NCBI GenBank assembly: GCA_963747535.1
Contig: CAVVFX010000002.1
Span: forward strand, 868,001 to 932,000
Length of the DNA: 64,000 bases
Direction: 5' to 3'
Source of the DNA: CAVVFX01 sp963747535
GTDB lineage: Bacteria > Acidobacteriota > Terriglobia > Bryobacterales > Bryobacteraceae
The notes under the pieces are model-generated. The model was not told where the DNA came from, searched no databases, and was given only the letters and a program-made list of their open reading frames with translations. The translations under genes and the position numbers were made by a program. Position 1 is the first letter of the stretch, and each line of letters opens with the position of its first letter. Positions 8,721-18,473 of this stretch are shown here, in pieces.

Positions 8721-10067
8721 ATGAAACGACGAAATCTCCTCAAAGCCTTACCCGCTGCTGCCGCAGGCATCGCGAGCACGCTCGGCGGCCCCGGGCCTTT
8801 GCAGGCCGCGCAGGCGGCCGCCCGCCGCGGCATGCCTCCGCTGACGATTACAGACGTCAAAATTATCTCCACCGCCCCGACCGGCTCCAACTGGACAATC
8901 GTCAAGGTTATGACCAGCGAGCCGGGACTGTACGGTCTGGGCTCGGCGACCCACCAGGAAGTTCCCCAAGCCGCGCAAGCCTATATCGAGAAGCGGCTGA
9001 AGCCTTTTGTAATTGGCAAAAAGTGCGACGAGATTGACGATATCTGGCAATCGGCCTATGTGCAGGAGTATTTCCGCTCCGGCCCGGAAGGCAACAATGC
9101 GCTCAGCGGTATTGACGGGGCTCTATGGGACATTCTAGGCAAGCGGCTCGGAGTCCCGGTGTACCAGTTGCTGGGTGGCAAAGTGCGTGCCGCGGTGCCG
9201 CTCTATGGTCACACGCAATCCATGGACTTGAACAACCTCGAAGATCAGGTTAGGAAGTACATCGAGGAAGGCTATCAAGTAGTGCGCATACAAACCGGCG
9301 TCCCTGGATTCTCGGGCTACGGTGTTAACGCGAAGACCTCCGATGCGACGCAGGCTTTGCGTCCGGATGGAGCAAGGGGCATCTCGCCCGTCTTCGACGC
9401 CGGCCGCTATATCAACGCGACGATAAAGATGTTCGATCATATACGCTCGAAGATCGGGTTCGATATCGGACTTGTTCACGACGTGCATGAGCGGCCTGCG
9501 CCTAACCAGGCCATTCAATTGTGTAAAGCGGTCGAGCAATATCGTCCGTTCTACATGGAGGATTGTCTCGCTCCTGAAGACGTCGGCTGGTTCCAGATTT
9601 TCCGTCAGGAGACCTCTGCGCCGCTCGCCATGGGCGAGCTATTCGTCAACCGCCAGGAATGGATGCCCCTGGTCGCCAACCGCTGGATTGATTTCATCCG
9701 CTGCCATATATCCGCCATCGGCGGATTGAACATGGGCCGCAAGGTGGCCCACATGTGCGAGTTCTTCAATGTGCGAACCGCCTGGCACGGCCCCAACAAC
9801 GTCGACCCGGTAGGGCATTGCTACAACCTGCACCTGGATCTGGCCACGCCGAACTTTGGCATCCAGGAAGAGACGGTCTTTTCGGAAAAGACTCAGGAGG
9901 TCCTGCCCGGCTGCCCCATCATCAAGAAAGGCTACATGTATTCCAACGACAAACCCGGCCTCGGAATTGATATTGATGAAGCCGCCGCCGCCAGGTATCC
10001 CTATAAGGTCGACTTCGAAACCCGCGGAAACGACCGGATGCTCGATGGCACCATCGTGCGGCCTTAA
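8721..10067 (+). CDS. Tat-exported enolase-superfamily enzyme, mannonate-dehydratase (ManD/RspA)-like
   Basis: The ATG at 8721 follows an AGAAAGG ribosome-binding site and opens a twin-arginine signal (KRRNLLK followed by an Ala-rich stretch). The mature part is a muconate-lactonizing-type barrel of the mannonate dehydratase branch, shown by YGHTQSMDLNNLEDQVRKYI, EGYQVVRIQTGVPG, the metal-binding series HDVHER (Asp about residue 254), YMEDCLAPED (Glu about 279) and LAMGELF (Glu about 305), then GLNMGRKVAHMCEF, the catalytic-type His of TAWHGPNNVDPVGH and the C-terminal NFGIQEE. Family members dehydrate D-mannonate or D-gluconate to 2-keto-3-deoxy-gluconate, or have lost activity. Export to the periplasm is unusual for a hexuronate catabolic enzyme, so the substrate is uncertain. 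Confidence 0.88.
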   Translation: MKRRNLLKALPAAAAGIASTLGGPGPLQAAQAAARRGMPPLTITDVKIISTAPTGSNWTIVKVMTSEPGLYGLGSATHQEVPQAAQAYIEKRLKPFVIGKKCDEIDDIWQSAYVQEYFRSGPEGNNALSGIDGALWDILGKRLGVPVYQLLGGKVRAAVPLYGHTQSMDLNNLEDQVRKYIEEGYQVVRIQTGVPGFSGYGVNAKTSDATQALRPDGARGISPVFDAGRYINATIKMFDHIRSKIGFDIGLVHDVHERPAPNQAIQLCKAVEQYRPFYMEDCLAPEDVGWFQIFRQETSAPLAMGELFVNRQEWMPLVANRWIDFIRCHISAIGGLNMGRKVAHMCEFFNVRTAWHGPNNVDPVGHCYNLHLDLATPNFGIQEETVFSEKTQEVLPGCPIIKKGYMYSNDKPGLGIDIDEAAAARYPYKVDFETRGNDRMLDGTIVRP

Positions 10068-11229
10068 CTCGCTCGTTCCTGGAGAGCAGCAACATATCCA
10101 CTCGTTGCGTGCGAGAGGCGTAATATCTTCCCCTGCTGTTAATGCTTGCGGATCGGACGTAAGTGCTTTTGTTAAGTCTGCGGACACTTCGTGTACCACA
10201 CCGCTAGAAATCTTTTCTCGCGCGTAGAGAGGCCACATAAAACGACGCGCCGCCATTTGGTCTCAACCACAGTCGAATAGCTGACGCCGGGCGAAACGGT
10301 TACCTGGGATATGGTCCACAAGGCTTCGCTTGCAGCCAAAAAGAGAAGGGCTGGCGGGCGGCATCGGCGTTGCACAAAAAACCTTTCTACAACCGTCGCT
10401 TCGTATACTCAGCGTCCAATGCCCAACGGCTGATACGGGTTTCGCCACTTGGCCGTTCAAGTCACGATGTGGGAAGTTGATAACAAGACCCTCCGAGAGC
10501 CGTCGTCAGGATGAGAAGTCGGCCCTGGAAACCTGAGAGAATAGACCCCGATATTTAGTATTAATGCTGGCCTTTCCGCATTGTGTGGCCCGTTTCCCAG
10601 CCGTTTCCGGCCCGCCCGCGGCATACGTCCGAGTTGTCTACACGGGCCGAGCGACAACGGGCGTTCCGTTGGGCAGCCATTGAATCACGACGATTCGTCG
10701 TCGAGGCCAAGTGCCCACGCTTGCCATCCGGCGTCGGGTTGCCCGGCGAGCCAGTGGACGCTCTACGTAGAAATCTAGAAAATGCGGATACAGCTTCCAG
10801 TCATTCTAGGCCAGGATGAATGTCTCGCGCCTGATCGAGGCTGCGTCCGGTCCGATTGCGAGAACGCAATCGTAGTCTGCGTTATCTCAAGGGCTTCACC
10901 GTCTCGGCGATGGCTGCATGCCCGCCGGCGCCGTCTTTGGCGTTAGCCAAGCCGGCAGTTCGGCTTCACTGGCTTTGGCCTCGCGTACCTCCGCCGTTGA
11001 ACCTCCGGCTTGTGCACTCTCCTTTACCCAATCGGCCGGGAAACTGGCATTCGACCAACTTTCGCAGGCACTCGATCTGTGCTCGCATGCCCATGCCCGG
11101 AATTTTACTACTTGGCGGCGCACTCTTTGCCAGAAAAGGGTCGGAAAACAGGCGAACAGACGGTAAAAGACCAGTAACTGCAGGGAAGTCAAAGGAAGGT
11201 GCTAAGTGCAATCAAATCAGGTGTTTTGT
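10068..11229. other. 1.1-kb stretch with no convincing intact gene
   Basis: Several overlapping frames of 60-135 codons are open on both strands, but none carries a recognisable domain, a good ribosome-binding site and uninterrupted similarity together. The 135-codon frame at 10856-11263 runs into the tRNA-Cys gene and was rejected. The only family-like peptide is the possible GAF remnant at 10583-10819. Confidence 0.5.
10583..10819 (+). pseudogene. Possible GAF-domain remnant
   Basis: The frame contains CPRLPSGVGLPGEPVDALRR, which resembles the GVGLPG..W turn found in GAF domains of acidobacterial and cyanobacterial sensor kinases. Nothing recognisable precedes or follows it, and the frame ends soon after. 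It would be a broken sensory gene. The call rests on one short motif. Confidence 0.25.
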
Positions 11230-11233
11230 TGGA

Positions 11234-11304
<71 letters not shown>

Positions 11305-11375
11305 CGAATTGCAGACTACCTTTGAAACATATCGTGCTACACACCCCTAAGTCAATCTCGTGCCGACGAAATTGG

Positions 11376-11449
11376 TGGGCGCGCAGGGACTCGAACCCCG
11401 GACCTCTTCCGTGTGAAGGAAGCGCTCTAACCAACTGAGCTACGCGCCC
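11376..11449 (-). tRNA. tRNA-Val (CAC)
   Basis: On the minus strand the acceptor stem is GGGCGCG/CGCGCCC. The D arm is AGCTCAGTTGGTTAGAGC and the anticodon arm is CTTCC-TTCACAC-GGAAG, so the anticodon is CAC for codon GUG. The T arm is GGGGTTCGAGTCCC. The discriminator is A at 11376 and CCA is encoded at 11373-11375. It lies 71 bp upstream of tRNA-Cys and both are probably cut from one transcript. Confidence 0.96.
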
Positions 11450-11496
11450 TTTGTTGTAGGCAAATGATGCAGGCGAAACTATCAGTCTACCAAATC

Positions 11497-12576
11497 CTAT
11501 CCCCGCCACCGCACGCCTAGATCCAACTCCTTACGGCAGTAAGCCAAGCTCCGCTCCATGTGCTCCACCTGCTGCAGCTTGAGTGCGTCCATGAACTTCG
11601 CCGCCGATCCCGGCTCGTCTTCGGAGACTTCCGCCTTATCGTACGGCTTTCCCTGTCTCGCCAGCGCGATGAACCGCGACAAATCCTTCGAGCGCCCGCG
11701 CGGAAACCATTTCGTCCAAAACTCTTGCTGATACACCGGTATCGTCACCGGCGGGCGCGCCGTGATCGGCTTGCAATAGATATACACCGGCGGCAGAATT
11801 TCCGCCGCTCGCGCCACCAGCGCTTTGAAATCGACGGTCCCCTCTCCCAGCGGCACCCACTTCACTGCGATGCCATCCGGGACCTCATATACCACGGAAT
11901 CCCTCAAATGCAGACACACCGCGTAGGGACCGAGTTCCTCCACGGTCGTCAGCGGATGCTCCGCGACGAACACCGGATTGCCGGTATCGAGGTACGACCC
12001 GACAAACTCCTTGCCGGCTGCGACGATCAGTTCGCGAGTCTGCCACGCCTGCAGGTCTTTGTGATTCTCAATGCCGATCTTTATCCCCGCGTCCATCACC
12101 TGCGACTTGAGTTCGCGCAGGATGCGCATCGCGGTCTCGACGTGCCGCTCCACCGGACCATCGTCCGGCATGTGATACCGGTCGCTCGCCAGCAGCGTTC
12201 TCACCATCGGCGACCCCATCGCGTGAGCTCGCTCGATATTCTTGCGCAGTTCCGCGATCTTCGCCGGATACGCGGCTTCCGACTTCGGCAGCAGCGCCGA
12301 CCCGCCCGTCTCGATGTGCAAGCCCGCATCTTTGACCCAGGCGCGTACGTCGGCCCAATGCTTCGGCTCCATCACCGCCGGATCGAGCGAGTCCTGCAGG
12401 AAGATCGCATCGAGCTTGTCCTTCACACAGTAATCGATCAACTGCCGGTCATTCCATCGCTGAAACCGCAGGCAGTAGGTGTTGAGTCCCAGCGGCCATC
12501 GCCGCCCGGTCCCGGCAGCAGCGGCCGCCGCAGAAGACGCAGCTAAGGCGCCACCAACAAACGCACGTCGTGTCAT
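11497..12576 (-). CDS. Tat-exported xylose-isomerase-like TIM-barrel protein
   Basis: The N-terminus MTRRAFVGGALAASSAAAAA is a twin-arginine signal. The mature protein of about 335 residues has the sugar-phosphate isomerase/epimerase (AP endonuclease 2-like) barrel pattern: LGLNTYCLRF, LDAIFLQDSLD, VKDAGLHIETGG, a metal-ligand Glu in KIGIENHKDL, GSYLDTGNPVFV and CLHLRDSVVYEV. These positions correspond to the Glu/Asp/His metal set of the family. Substrates cannot be told from sequence; exported homologues in acidobacteria are usually annotated only as sugar isomerases. The gene is divergent from pgm, with 47 bp between the two starts. Confidence 0.85.
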   Translation of the reverse strand: MTRRAFVGGALAASSAAAAAAGTGRRWPLGLNTYCLRFQRWNDRQLIDYCVKDKLDAIFLQDSLDPAVMEPKHWADVRAWVKDAGLHIETGGSALLPKSEAAYPAKIAELRKNIERAHAMGSPMVRTLLASDRYHMPDDGPVERHVETAMRILRELKSQVMDAGIKIGIENHKDLQAWQTRELIVAAGKEFVGSYLDTGNPVFVAEHPLTTVEELGPYAVCLHLRDSVVYEVPDGIAVKWVPLGEGTVDFKALVARAAEILPPVYIYCKPITARPPVTIPVYQQEFWTKWFPRGRSKDLSRFIALARQGKPYDKAEVSEDEPGSAAKFMDALKLQQVEHMERSLAYCRKELDLGVRWRG

Positions 12577-12623
12577 CGAATATGAGTATATCTTTCTCGT
12601 GACGGCGGTTTAAAATACCCTAG

Positions 12624-14240
12624 ATGCCCTTAGACCCGAGAGCCGGCCACCCGGCCACGTCCGACATGCTCATCGATCCCGCGAAACTCGAGCGAGCCTA
12701 TTACGAGGTTCCCGCCACCCGGCCCGTGGCTTTCGGCACCAGCGGACATCGCGGGACGTCGACAGACGGCAGCTTCAACGAAGCTCATATCGTCGCCATC
12801 ACTCAAGCCATTTGCGATTACCGCGCAGGCAATGGCATTGACGGTCCCCTCTTCATCGGCAAGGATACTCATCTGCTGTCGCACCCTGCCCAACGGACTG
12901 CTATCGAAGTCCTGTCAGCTAACGGTGTTAAAACTTACATGCAGCAGAACGACGGTGCCACGCCGACGCCGGTGATTTCTCGCGCCATTATCATGTACAA
13001 CCGGCCCGCTGCACTCGCTGATGGGGTGGTCATCTCCCCGTCCCACAACCCTCCGTCCGACGGCGGCCTCAAATACAATCCTCCCAACGGAGGGCCGGCC
13101 GACACCGACATCACCTCCTGGATCCAGAACCGCGCCAACCAGTTGATGCGCGGCGCCGGTCGCGCGGTGAAGCGCACGCCGTACGAGTCCGCCCTTAAAA
13201 CCGCGTTGGTCCGGCAGTACGACTACATCACTCCCTACGTCCACGATTTGCGCCTCGTCATCGACATGGACGCCATCCGCGGAGCCGGTCTCAACATCGG
13301 TTGCGACCCCTTGGGCGGCGCATCGCTCGACTATTGGGACCCCATCAACGCGGCCTACGGGCTCAAGATCAATGTCGTGAATCGCAAAGTGGATCCCACC
13401 TTCGGCTTCATGACGGTCGACCACGATGGCAAGATCCGCATGGATTGTTCGAGTCCCTACGCGATGGCCAGCCTCGTCGCATTGAAGGATCGCTTCGACG
13501 TCGCTTTCGGCAACGATCCCGACTCCGACCGCCATGGCATCGTCGTCAAGTCCGCGGGTCTCATGAATCCGAATCATTACCTCGCGGTCGCCATTCGCTA
13601 CCTGCTCACTCATCGGCCGCACTGGAGCGAGCAGGCTGCGGTGGGCAAGACTCTGGTCAGCAGCAGCCTGATCGACCGCGTGGTTGCGTCGCTTCATCGC
13701 CAACTCGCCGAAATGCCGGTCGGCTTCAAATGGTTCGCCCCCGGCCTGTTCGACGGAAGTATCTGCTTCGGCGGAGAAGAAAGCGCGGGCGCCAGTTTAC
13801 TGGAGCGCGAGGGCCGGGTCTGGACCACCGACAAAGACGGTATCATTCTCAACCTGCTTGCCGCCGAAATCGACGCGGCTACCGGTAAGGATCCTGGCCA
13901 ACATTACAACGAATTGACGGCCCAATTCGGTACCTCCTACTACACCCGCATCGACGTTCCCGCGACGCCCGAACAGAAGAAGCGGCTATTGTCTCTGGAT
14001 TCGTCGGCCGTGACTGGAGAACTGGCCGGGGAGAAGATCGACGCCACGCTGACCAAAGCTCCAGCCAACGGAGCCGCCATCGGAGGCGTGAAGGTGGTCA
14101 CGCAAAATGGATGGTTCGCCGCCCGCCCCTCGGGCACCGAAAACATCTACAAAATCTACGCCGAGAGCTTCCAAAGCCAGGACCACCTCGACCAGATCGT
14201 GCGAGAAGCCCAACTGATCGTTACCAAAGCAGCCGGATAA
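12624..14240 (+). CDS. pgm: Phosphoglucomutase (alpha-D-glucose-specific)
   Basis: This protein interconverts glucose 1-phosphate and glucose 6-phosphate in the cytoplasm, linking glycogen and trehalose metabolism to glycolysis. It aligns from end to end with the E. coli Pgm type: RAGHPATSDMLIDPAKL at the start, FGTSGHRGTS, the phosphoserine loop ISPSHNPPSDGGLKYNPPNG (Ser about 139), the metal loop NDPDSDRHGIV (about 298-308), the sugar loop FGGEESAGAS and the phosphate-binding RPSGTENIYK near the C-terminus. Its length of 538 residues is close to the 546 of E. coli. All catalytic elements are present. The ADP-glucose pyrophosphorylase gene that would use its product is 24 kb away in this window. 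Confidence 0.96.
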   Translation: MPLDPRAGHPATSDMLIDPAKLERAYYEVPATRPVAFGTSGHRGTSTDGSFNEAHIVAITQAICDYRAGNGIDGPLFIGKDTHLLSHPAQRTAIEVLSANGVKTYMQQNDGATPTPVISRAIIMYNRPAALADGVVISPSHNPPSDGGLKYNPPNGGPADTDITSWIQNRANQLMRGAGRAVKRTPYESALKTALVRQYDYITPYVHDLRLVIDMDAIRGAGLNIGCDPLGGASLDYWDPINAAYGLKINVVNRKVDPTFGFMTVDHDGKIRMDCSSPYAMASLVALKDRFDVAFGNDPDSDRHGIVVKSAGLMNPNHYLAVAIRYLLTHRPHWSEQAAVGKTLVSSSLIDRVVASLHRQLAEMPVGFKWFAPGLFDGSICFGGEESAGASLLEREGRVWTTDKDGIILNLLAAEIDAATGKDPGQHYNELTAQFGTSYYTRIDVPATPEQKKRLLSLDSSAVTGELAGEKIDATLTKAPANGAAIGGVKVVTQNGWFAARPSGTENIYKIYAESFQSQDHLDQIVREAQLIVTKAAG

Positions 14241-14244
14241 CGTG

Positions 14245-14270
14245 GTGGGGCAGGCGGTGTCGCCTGCCAA
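14245..14270. repeat. REP-like palindrome after pgm
   Basis: GGCAGGCG-gtgt-CGCCTGCC (14249-14268) is a perfect 8-bp stem with a 4-base loop, starting 8 bp after the pgm stop codon. It belongs to the same dispersed family as the elements at 58401-58448 and 55483-55505. It may also act as a transcript-end stabiliser; there is no T tract. Confidence 0.6.
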
Positions 14271-14483
14271 CGTGAATACCAATCAGAACAAAATACGCGG
14301 GCGAGGGAGCCATCGTCCCACCACTGTGATGATTCTCACTTTAGAATCCGCCGGGCAAGTGAGAGGGATGATACAGCCGATGATATTGTGAATAGAGCGC
14401 GTTAGTCTCAACTTGAAAGTCCACCGTTACCGTCGTACGAGGCATTTGGCTTCCCGGTGGGCTGGCGTGTGTGGGCAAGAGCG

Positions 14484-17400
14484 ATGGACCAAGGGAGTAC
14501 AAGCAAGTTCCTGATCGCCGGTATTGGTGCGTCCGCTGGTGGCCTGGAAGCTCTCGAACAGTTCTTCCGGCACATGCCGGCCGATGCCGGAATCGCGTTT
14601 GTCGTAGTCCAGCACTTAGCCCCCGACCACGAGAGCGCACTGCCGCAACTGTTGTCCAAATACACCAGCATGCCCGTCCAGCAGGTGCAGGACGGGACGC
14701 AGGTTGTTCCGGACCACGTCTACATTATTCCCCCCAACGCCACCCTGACGATCGAAGCCGGCATGCTGCGCCTGACACTCCCCGCTGAGCCGCGCGGCCG
14801 GCGCACACCCATCGACAGCCTCTTCACCTCCCTGGCGGAGGACCGCGGGGAGAACGCTGTCTGTATCGTCCTTTCCGGCACAGGCACTGATGGCACGCGC
14901 GGTCTCATGGCGATCAAAGAACACGGCGGGATGGCCATGGCCCAAACCATCGAGTCCGCCAGGTACGACGCGATACTCCGCAGCGCCATTGCCACCGGGT
15001 TGGTAGACCATGTGCTCCCGGTAGCAGAGATGCCCGCGAAACTCACGGAGTATGCTGCCCACTTAAGTTTGCTCGACGGCAAGGCCGGCACTATCCGGGA
15101 GCAGATCGCCGCTCAACTCGGCTTGCTTCATGGCTTGCTCCGGCGTAGGACCGGGCACGACTTCAGCCAGTACAAAGAAGGCACCATCGCGCGACGTCTG
15201 GAGCGGCGCATGAAAGCTTTGCAGGTTGAAACCGTCAAGCAGTATCTACGGATGTTGGAGCGGCAACCGGAAGAAGCTTCACATTTGTTTAAGGACCTGC
15301 TGATCGGTGTTACCCAGTTCTTTCGCGATCCCGAGGCCTTCGAGGCGCTCGGCCGCGAAGTGATTCCGAAGTTGTTTCAGGGCAAGGATGAAGGCGGCCA
15401 GGTACGTGTCTGCGTCGTCGGCTGCGCATCGGGAGAGGAAGCCTATTCCATCGCGATCCTGCTATGCGAACATGCCTTCACGCTGAAAAGTGCTCCGAAG
15501 ATCCAGATCTTTGCTACCGATATTGATGAACGGGGTCTTGAGACGGCCCGCAAGGGCCGCTATCCCCAGGGAATTGCGGAGCACGTCTCCCCGGACCGCC
15601 TGGAGCGCTTCTTCATCAAGCAGGATGGCGCCTATCAGGTCAACCGGGAACTCCGCGACATGTGTGTCTTTTCCACCCACAGTTTCATCAAAGACCCTCC
15701 GTTCTCTCGTTTGGATCTGATTTCCTGCCGCAACGTGATGATTTATCTCGGGCTGGATTTGCAAGCCAAAATGATCCCGCTATTTCATTACGCTGTGCGG
15801 CCGGGCGGGTATTTATTTCTGGGTCCTTCGGAAAATGTGACCGCGCAAAGGGAATTGTTCCGCACGGTGGACAAGAAGCACCGGATTTTTCAGCGGAGGG
15901 AAGGTCTGCCGAGTTCTGTGGCTCGATTTCCGCTCGCCGGAACTTCCCGCCCGAACCTGCCCCAGGGGACGCCGCCGGCAGCGCCGGAGCGAGACCTGCC
16001 GAAGCACCTGGAGCGGATCATCTTGCAACGCTACCGCCCCGTCTGCGTCGCGGTCAAGGAGAATGGGGACGCGATCTATTTTTCCGGCCGGGTCGGCCTC
16101 TACCTCGAACAGCCCGCCGGCAGCCCCGACATCAATGTGCTGAACATGGCCCGCGAAGGCCTCCGAATTCCGCTGCGCACCGCCCTTCACAAAGCGGTTA
16201 CCTCGCGTGAGAAGGCTGTCCAGGAACGAATTTCTCTTCACACCAACGGTGGGACAGAGAGCTTTGTCGATCTCACCGTTGAACCGCTGGCTGAATTGCA
16301 GAGCGCGAATCTCTACATGGTTGTCCTCGAGGAATCGGCGCCTGTTCCAGCCTCGGAACCGGGCGCAGGCCCCCCGGTTCAAGCTGGCTCTGAAGACGTA
16401 ATCCGGCATCTCGAAGCTGAACTCCGGGTGGCCCAGGAACGCGCCCAGACGACCATCGAAGAGCTCGAAACCTCGAACGAAGAACTGCAATCCACCAACG
16501 AGGAGTTTCAATCCACCAACGAAGAGCTGGAAACCTCAAGGGAGGAGCTTCAGTCGTTTAACGAAGAACTGGAAACCGTTAATGCTGAGCTGAACCGCAA
16601 GGTCGCCGAACTCGATCATGCCAACAGCGATCTGCAGAATCTTCTCGACAGCACCCAGATCGCCACCGTATTTCTTACTGCGGAATTAAGGATCAAGAAT
16701 TTCACCCCGACGGCCGGCAGCGTATTCCGGCTCATCGCTGGCGATATCGGGCGACCCATCACTGACCTTGCTCCTCAATTTGCGGAGGACGGCCTCGTCG
16801 AAGACATTAAAGGGGTGCTCAGAACTCTTGAACGATGCGAGCGGCATCTGACTGCGCCACCTGGGCGCCATTACCAGATGCGCATCCTTCCTTATCGGAC
16901 CGTCCATAACGTAATCGACGGCGTGGTTCTAACGTTCACCGATATCACCGAGCTCAAGGAAGCGGAACTGCGCGCCCTGGACGCGAAGACTTACGCGGAA
17001 AATATCGTGGCAGCCGTGCGGGAGCCGTTGCTGGTCCTGAACGCCGACCTGCGCGTCATGTCGGCCAATAAATCCTTTTACCAGATGTTCGCAGCTTCTG
17101 AAAGCGAGACCGCCGGGCGGAATTTTTATGATCTCGGTGACCGGGGGTGGGACCGCGCCGAGTTGCGGGCTTTGCTGAACGATGTGCTCCCCCAAACTAA
17201 GTCAATCAATGACTTCCAAATGGAATACGACGTGCCGGGCGCTGGACGGAAGATGTTGCAGCTCAGTGCCCGGCAGATCCAGCAGCAGAATGGCGGAGCA
17301 CCGCTGATTCTGCTTGCCATAGAAGACATGACGCAGTCGCGGGCAGCCCTGCTCCGGTTGAACGCCGATCTGAAGCACATCGCCTACGCCACTTCTCACG

Positions 17401-18047
17401 ATCTGCAGGAGCCGCTGCGAATGGTAGTGAGCTATACCCAACTGCTTGCCAAACGGTATAAGGGCAAACTCGACGCGCAAGCCGATAAGTTTATCGCCTA
17501 TGCCGTTGAAGGCGCCTTGCGAATGGAAACGCTGTTGAAGGATCTCCGTGAGTATTGGTCGGTAAACCAGCAAGGAGTGGAAGCCAAAGTTCCAGTCGAT
17601 TGTGAGCGCGTTTTCGAAAAGACGCTCGACACTCTGCGGCGGCAGATTCACCAAAGCGGTGCCTTGATCACGCACGAACCACTACCGGGAGTCATGGCCG
17701 ACGAGGTTCCGCTCGCACTGCTTCTGCAAAATCTCATCGGCAACGCGATCAAATACCGGCGGCCGGACGAGCCGCCCCTGATCCACCTCCGGTCCGTGAG
17801 GAAGGACAGCCTGTGGCACTTCACCCTTGCGGATAACGGTATCGGGATCGAACCCAAATACCTGGAGGCGATTTTCGCTCCTTTCAAGCGCCTGCACGGA
17901 CTCGAAGAGTATCCTGGCAGTGGCCTCGGCTTGGCCATTTGCCAGAAAATCGTGGAAGGATTGGGGGGGCAGATCTGGGCCGAATCTTCCAAAGGGCGAG
18001 GATCGACATTTCACTTTACGATTCCCGCGGCGGATGGTGCCGCATGA
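14484..18047 (+). CDS. CheB-CheR-PAS hybrid sensor histidine kinase
   Basis: The ATG at 14484 was chosen because the CheB domain begins directly after it. Domains in order: CheB methylesterase, about residues 8-190, with catalytic Ser in GIGASAGG, His in VVQHLAP and Asp in GTGTDGTRG; CheR methyltransferase, about 205-480, with VVGCASGEEAYSIAILL, FATDID and FSRLDLISCRNVMIYL; a PAS-like segment, about 510-625; a coiled coil built of EELETSNEELQSTNEE repeats, about 645-725; two PAS domains, about 730-960; a HisKA domain with the phospho-His in ATSHDLQEP near 972; and HATPase_c with LIGNAIKYR, DNGIGIE and GSGLGLAICQKIV. It has no membrane segments. No CheA, CheW or MCP gene is nearby, so it probably acts outside classical chemotaxis. 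Its stop overlaps the start of the next response regulator (ATGA). Confidence 0.95.
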   Translation: MDQGSTSKFLIAGIGASAGGLEALEQFFRHMPADAGIAFVVVQHLAPDHESALPQLLSKYTSMPVQQVQDGTQVVPDHVYIIPPNATLTIEAGMLRLTLPAEPRGRRTPIDSLFTSLAEDRGENAVCIVLSGTGTDGTRGLMAIKEHGGMAMAQTIESARYDAILRSAIATGLVDHVLPVAEMPAKLTEYAAHLSLLDGKAGTIREQIAAQLGLLHGLLRRRTGHDFSQYKEGTIARRLERRMKALQVETVKQYLRMLERQPEEASHLFKDLLIGVTQFFRDPEAFEALGREVIPKLFQGKDEGGQVRVCVVGCASGEEAYSIAILLCEHAFTLKSAPKIQIFATDIDERGLETARKGRYPQGIAEHVSPDRLERFFIKQDGAYQVNRELRDMCVFSTHSFIKDPPFSRLDLISCRNVMIYLGLDLQAKMIPLFHYAVRPGGYLFLGPSENVTAQRELFRTVDKKHRIFQRREGLPSSVARFPLAGTSRPNLPQGTPPAAPERDLPKHLERIILQRYRPVCVAVKENGDAIYFSGRVGLYLEQPAGSPDINVLNMAREGLRIPLRTALHKAVTSREKAVQERISLHTNGGTESFVDLTVEPLAELQSANLYMVVLEESAPVPASEPGAGPPVQAGSEDVIRHLEAELRVAQERAQTTIEELETSNEELQSTNEEFQSTNEELETSREELQSFNEELETVNAELNRKVAELDHANSDLQNLLDSTQIATVFLTAELRIKNFTPTAGSVFRLIAGDIGRPITDLAPQFAEDGLVEDIKGVLRTLERCERHLTAPPGRHYQMRILPYRTVHNVIDGVVLTFTDITELKEAELRALDAKTYAENIVAAVREPLLVLNADLRVMSANKSFYQMFAASESETAGRNFYDLGDRGWDRAELRALLNDVLPQTKSINDFQMEYDVPGAGRKMLQLSARQIQQQNGGAPLILLAIEDMTQSRAALLRLNADLKHIAYATSHDLQEPLRMVVSYTQLLAKRYKGKLDAQADKFIAYAVEGALRMETLLKDLREYWSVNQQGVEAKVPVDCERVFEKTLDTLRRQIHQSGALITHEPLPGVMADEVPLALLLQNLIGNAIKYRRPDEPPLIHLRSVRKDSLWHFTLADNGIGIEPKYLEAIFAPFKRLHGLEEYPGSGLGLAICQKIVEGLGGQIWAESSKGRGSTFHFTIPAADGAA

Positions 18048-18451
18048 AAGCCGCTGAGATCGTACTCGTCGAGGATAATTCGGCAGACGTATACCTGGTG
18101 GAACTGGCTCTGAAAGAGAGCGATATAACCTACAACATGACGAGGTTCGAAACCGGTGACGAGGCTGTGAACGTTCTTTGCCGTGACGGATCTTTGTCAG
18201 AGGGGTTCGTTCCGGATGCTATTCTGCTCGACTTGAACACACCGAGGAGCGAAGGCTTTGAAGTGCTCCTCAGACTAAAACAAACGCCGCGCCTGGCCAA
18301 CGTTCCGATGGCCATCATTAGTTCTTCGCATGCCGCTTGCGACAAGCACCGTAGCGCTCTCCAGCGCACGCGTTACATTGAGAAGCCTTCGCAACTGGCT
18401 GAGTTCCTCGCCACCGTGGGACAGGCGGTCAAAGAAATGCTGCAGTCGTGA
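18044..18451 (+). CDS. Single-domain response regulator (Rcp1-like), partner of the hybrid kinase
   Basis: The start codon overlaps the kinase stop by 4 bp, so the two are translationally coupled. This 135-residue protein is a lone receiver domain: IVLVEDNSADVYLVE (acidic pair), the phosphoacceptor Asp in AILLDLNTPRSEGFEVL, AIISSSHA with the conserved Ser, and YIEKPSQLAEF with the conserved Lys. The N..D..L pattern near residue 10 and the absence of an output domain are typical of the Rcp1/CheY-like partners of phytochrome and CheB-CheR hybrid kinases. It presumably takes phosphate from His972 of the upstream kinase and acts by protein contact. Confidence 0.93.
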   Translation: MKAAEIVLVEDNSADVYLVELALKESDITYNMTRFETGDEAVNVLCRDGSLSEGFVPDAILLDLNTPRSEGFEVLLRLKQTPRLANVPMAIISSSHAACDKHRSALQRTRYIEKPSQLAEFLATVGQAVKEMLQS

Positions 18452-18473
18452 GAGGCTTTAAATAGGGTCTCGA

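Noticed and set aside
11560..12546. 328-codon Arg/His-rich plus-strand frame
   Set aside because: Antisense to the Tat-exported isomerase-like gene; the composition is that of GC-rich antisense.
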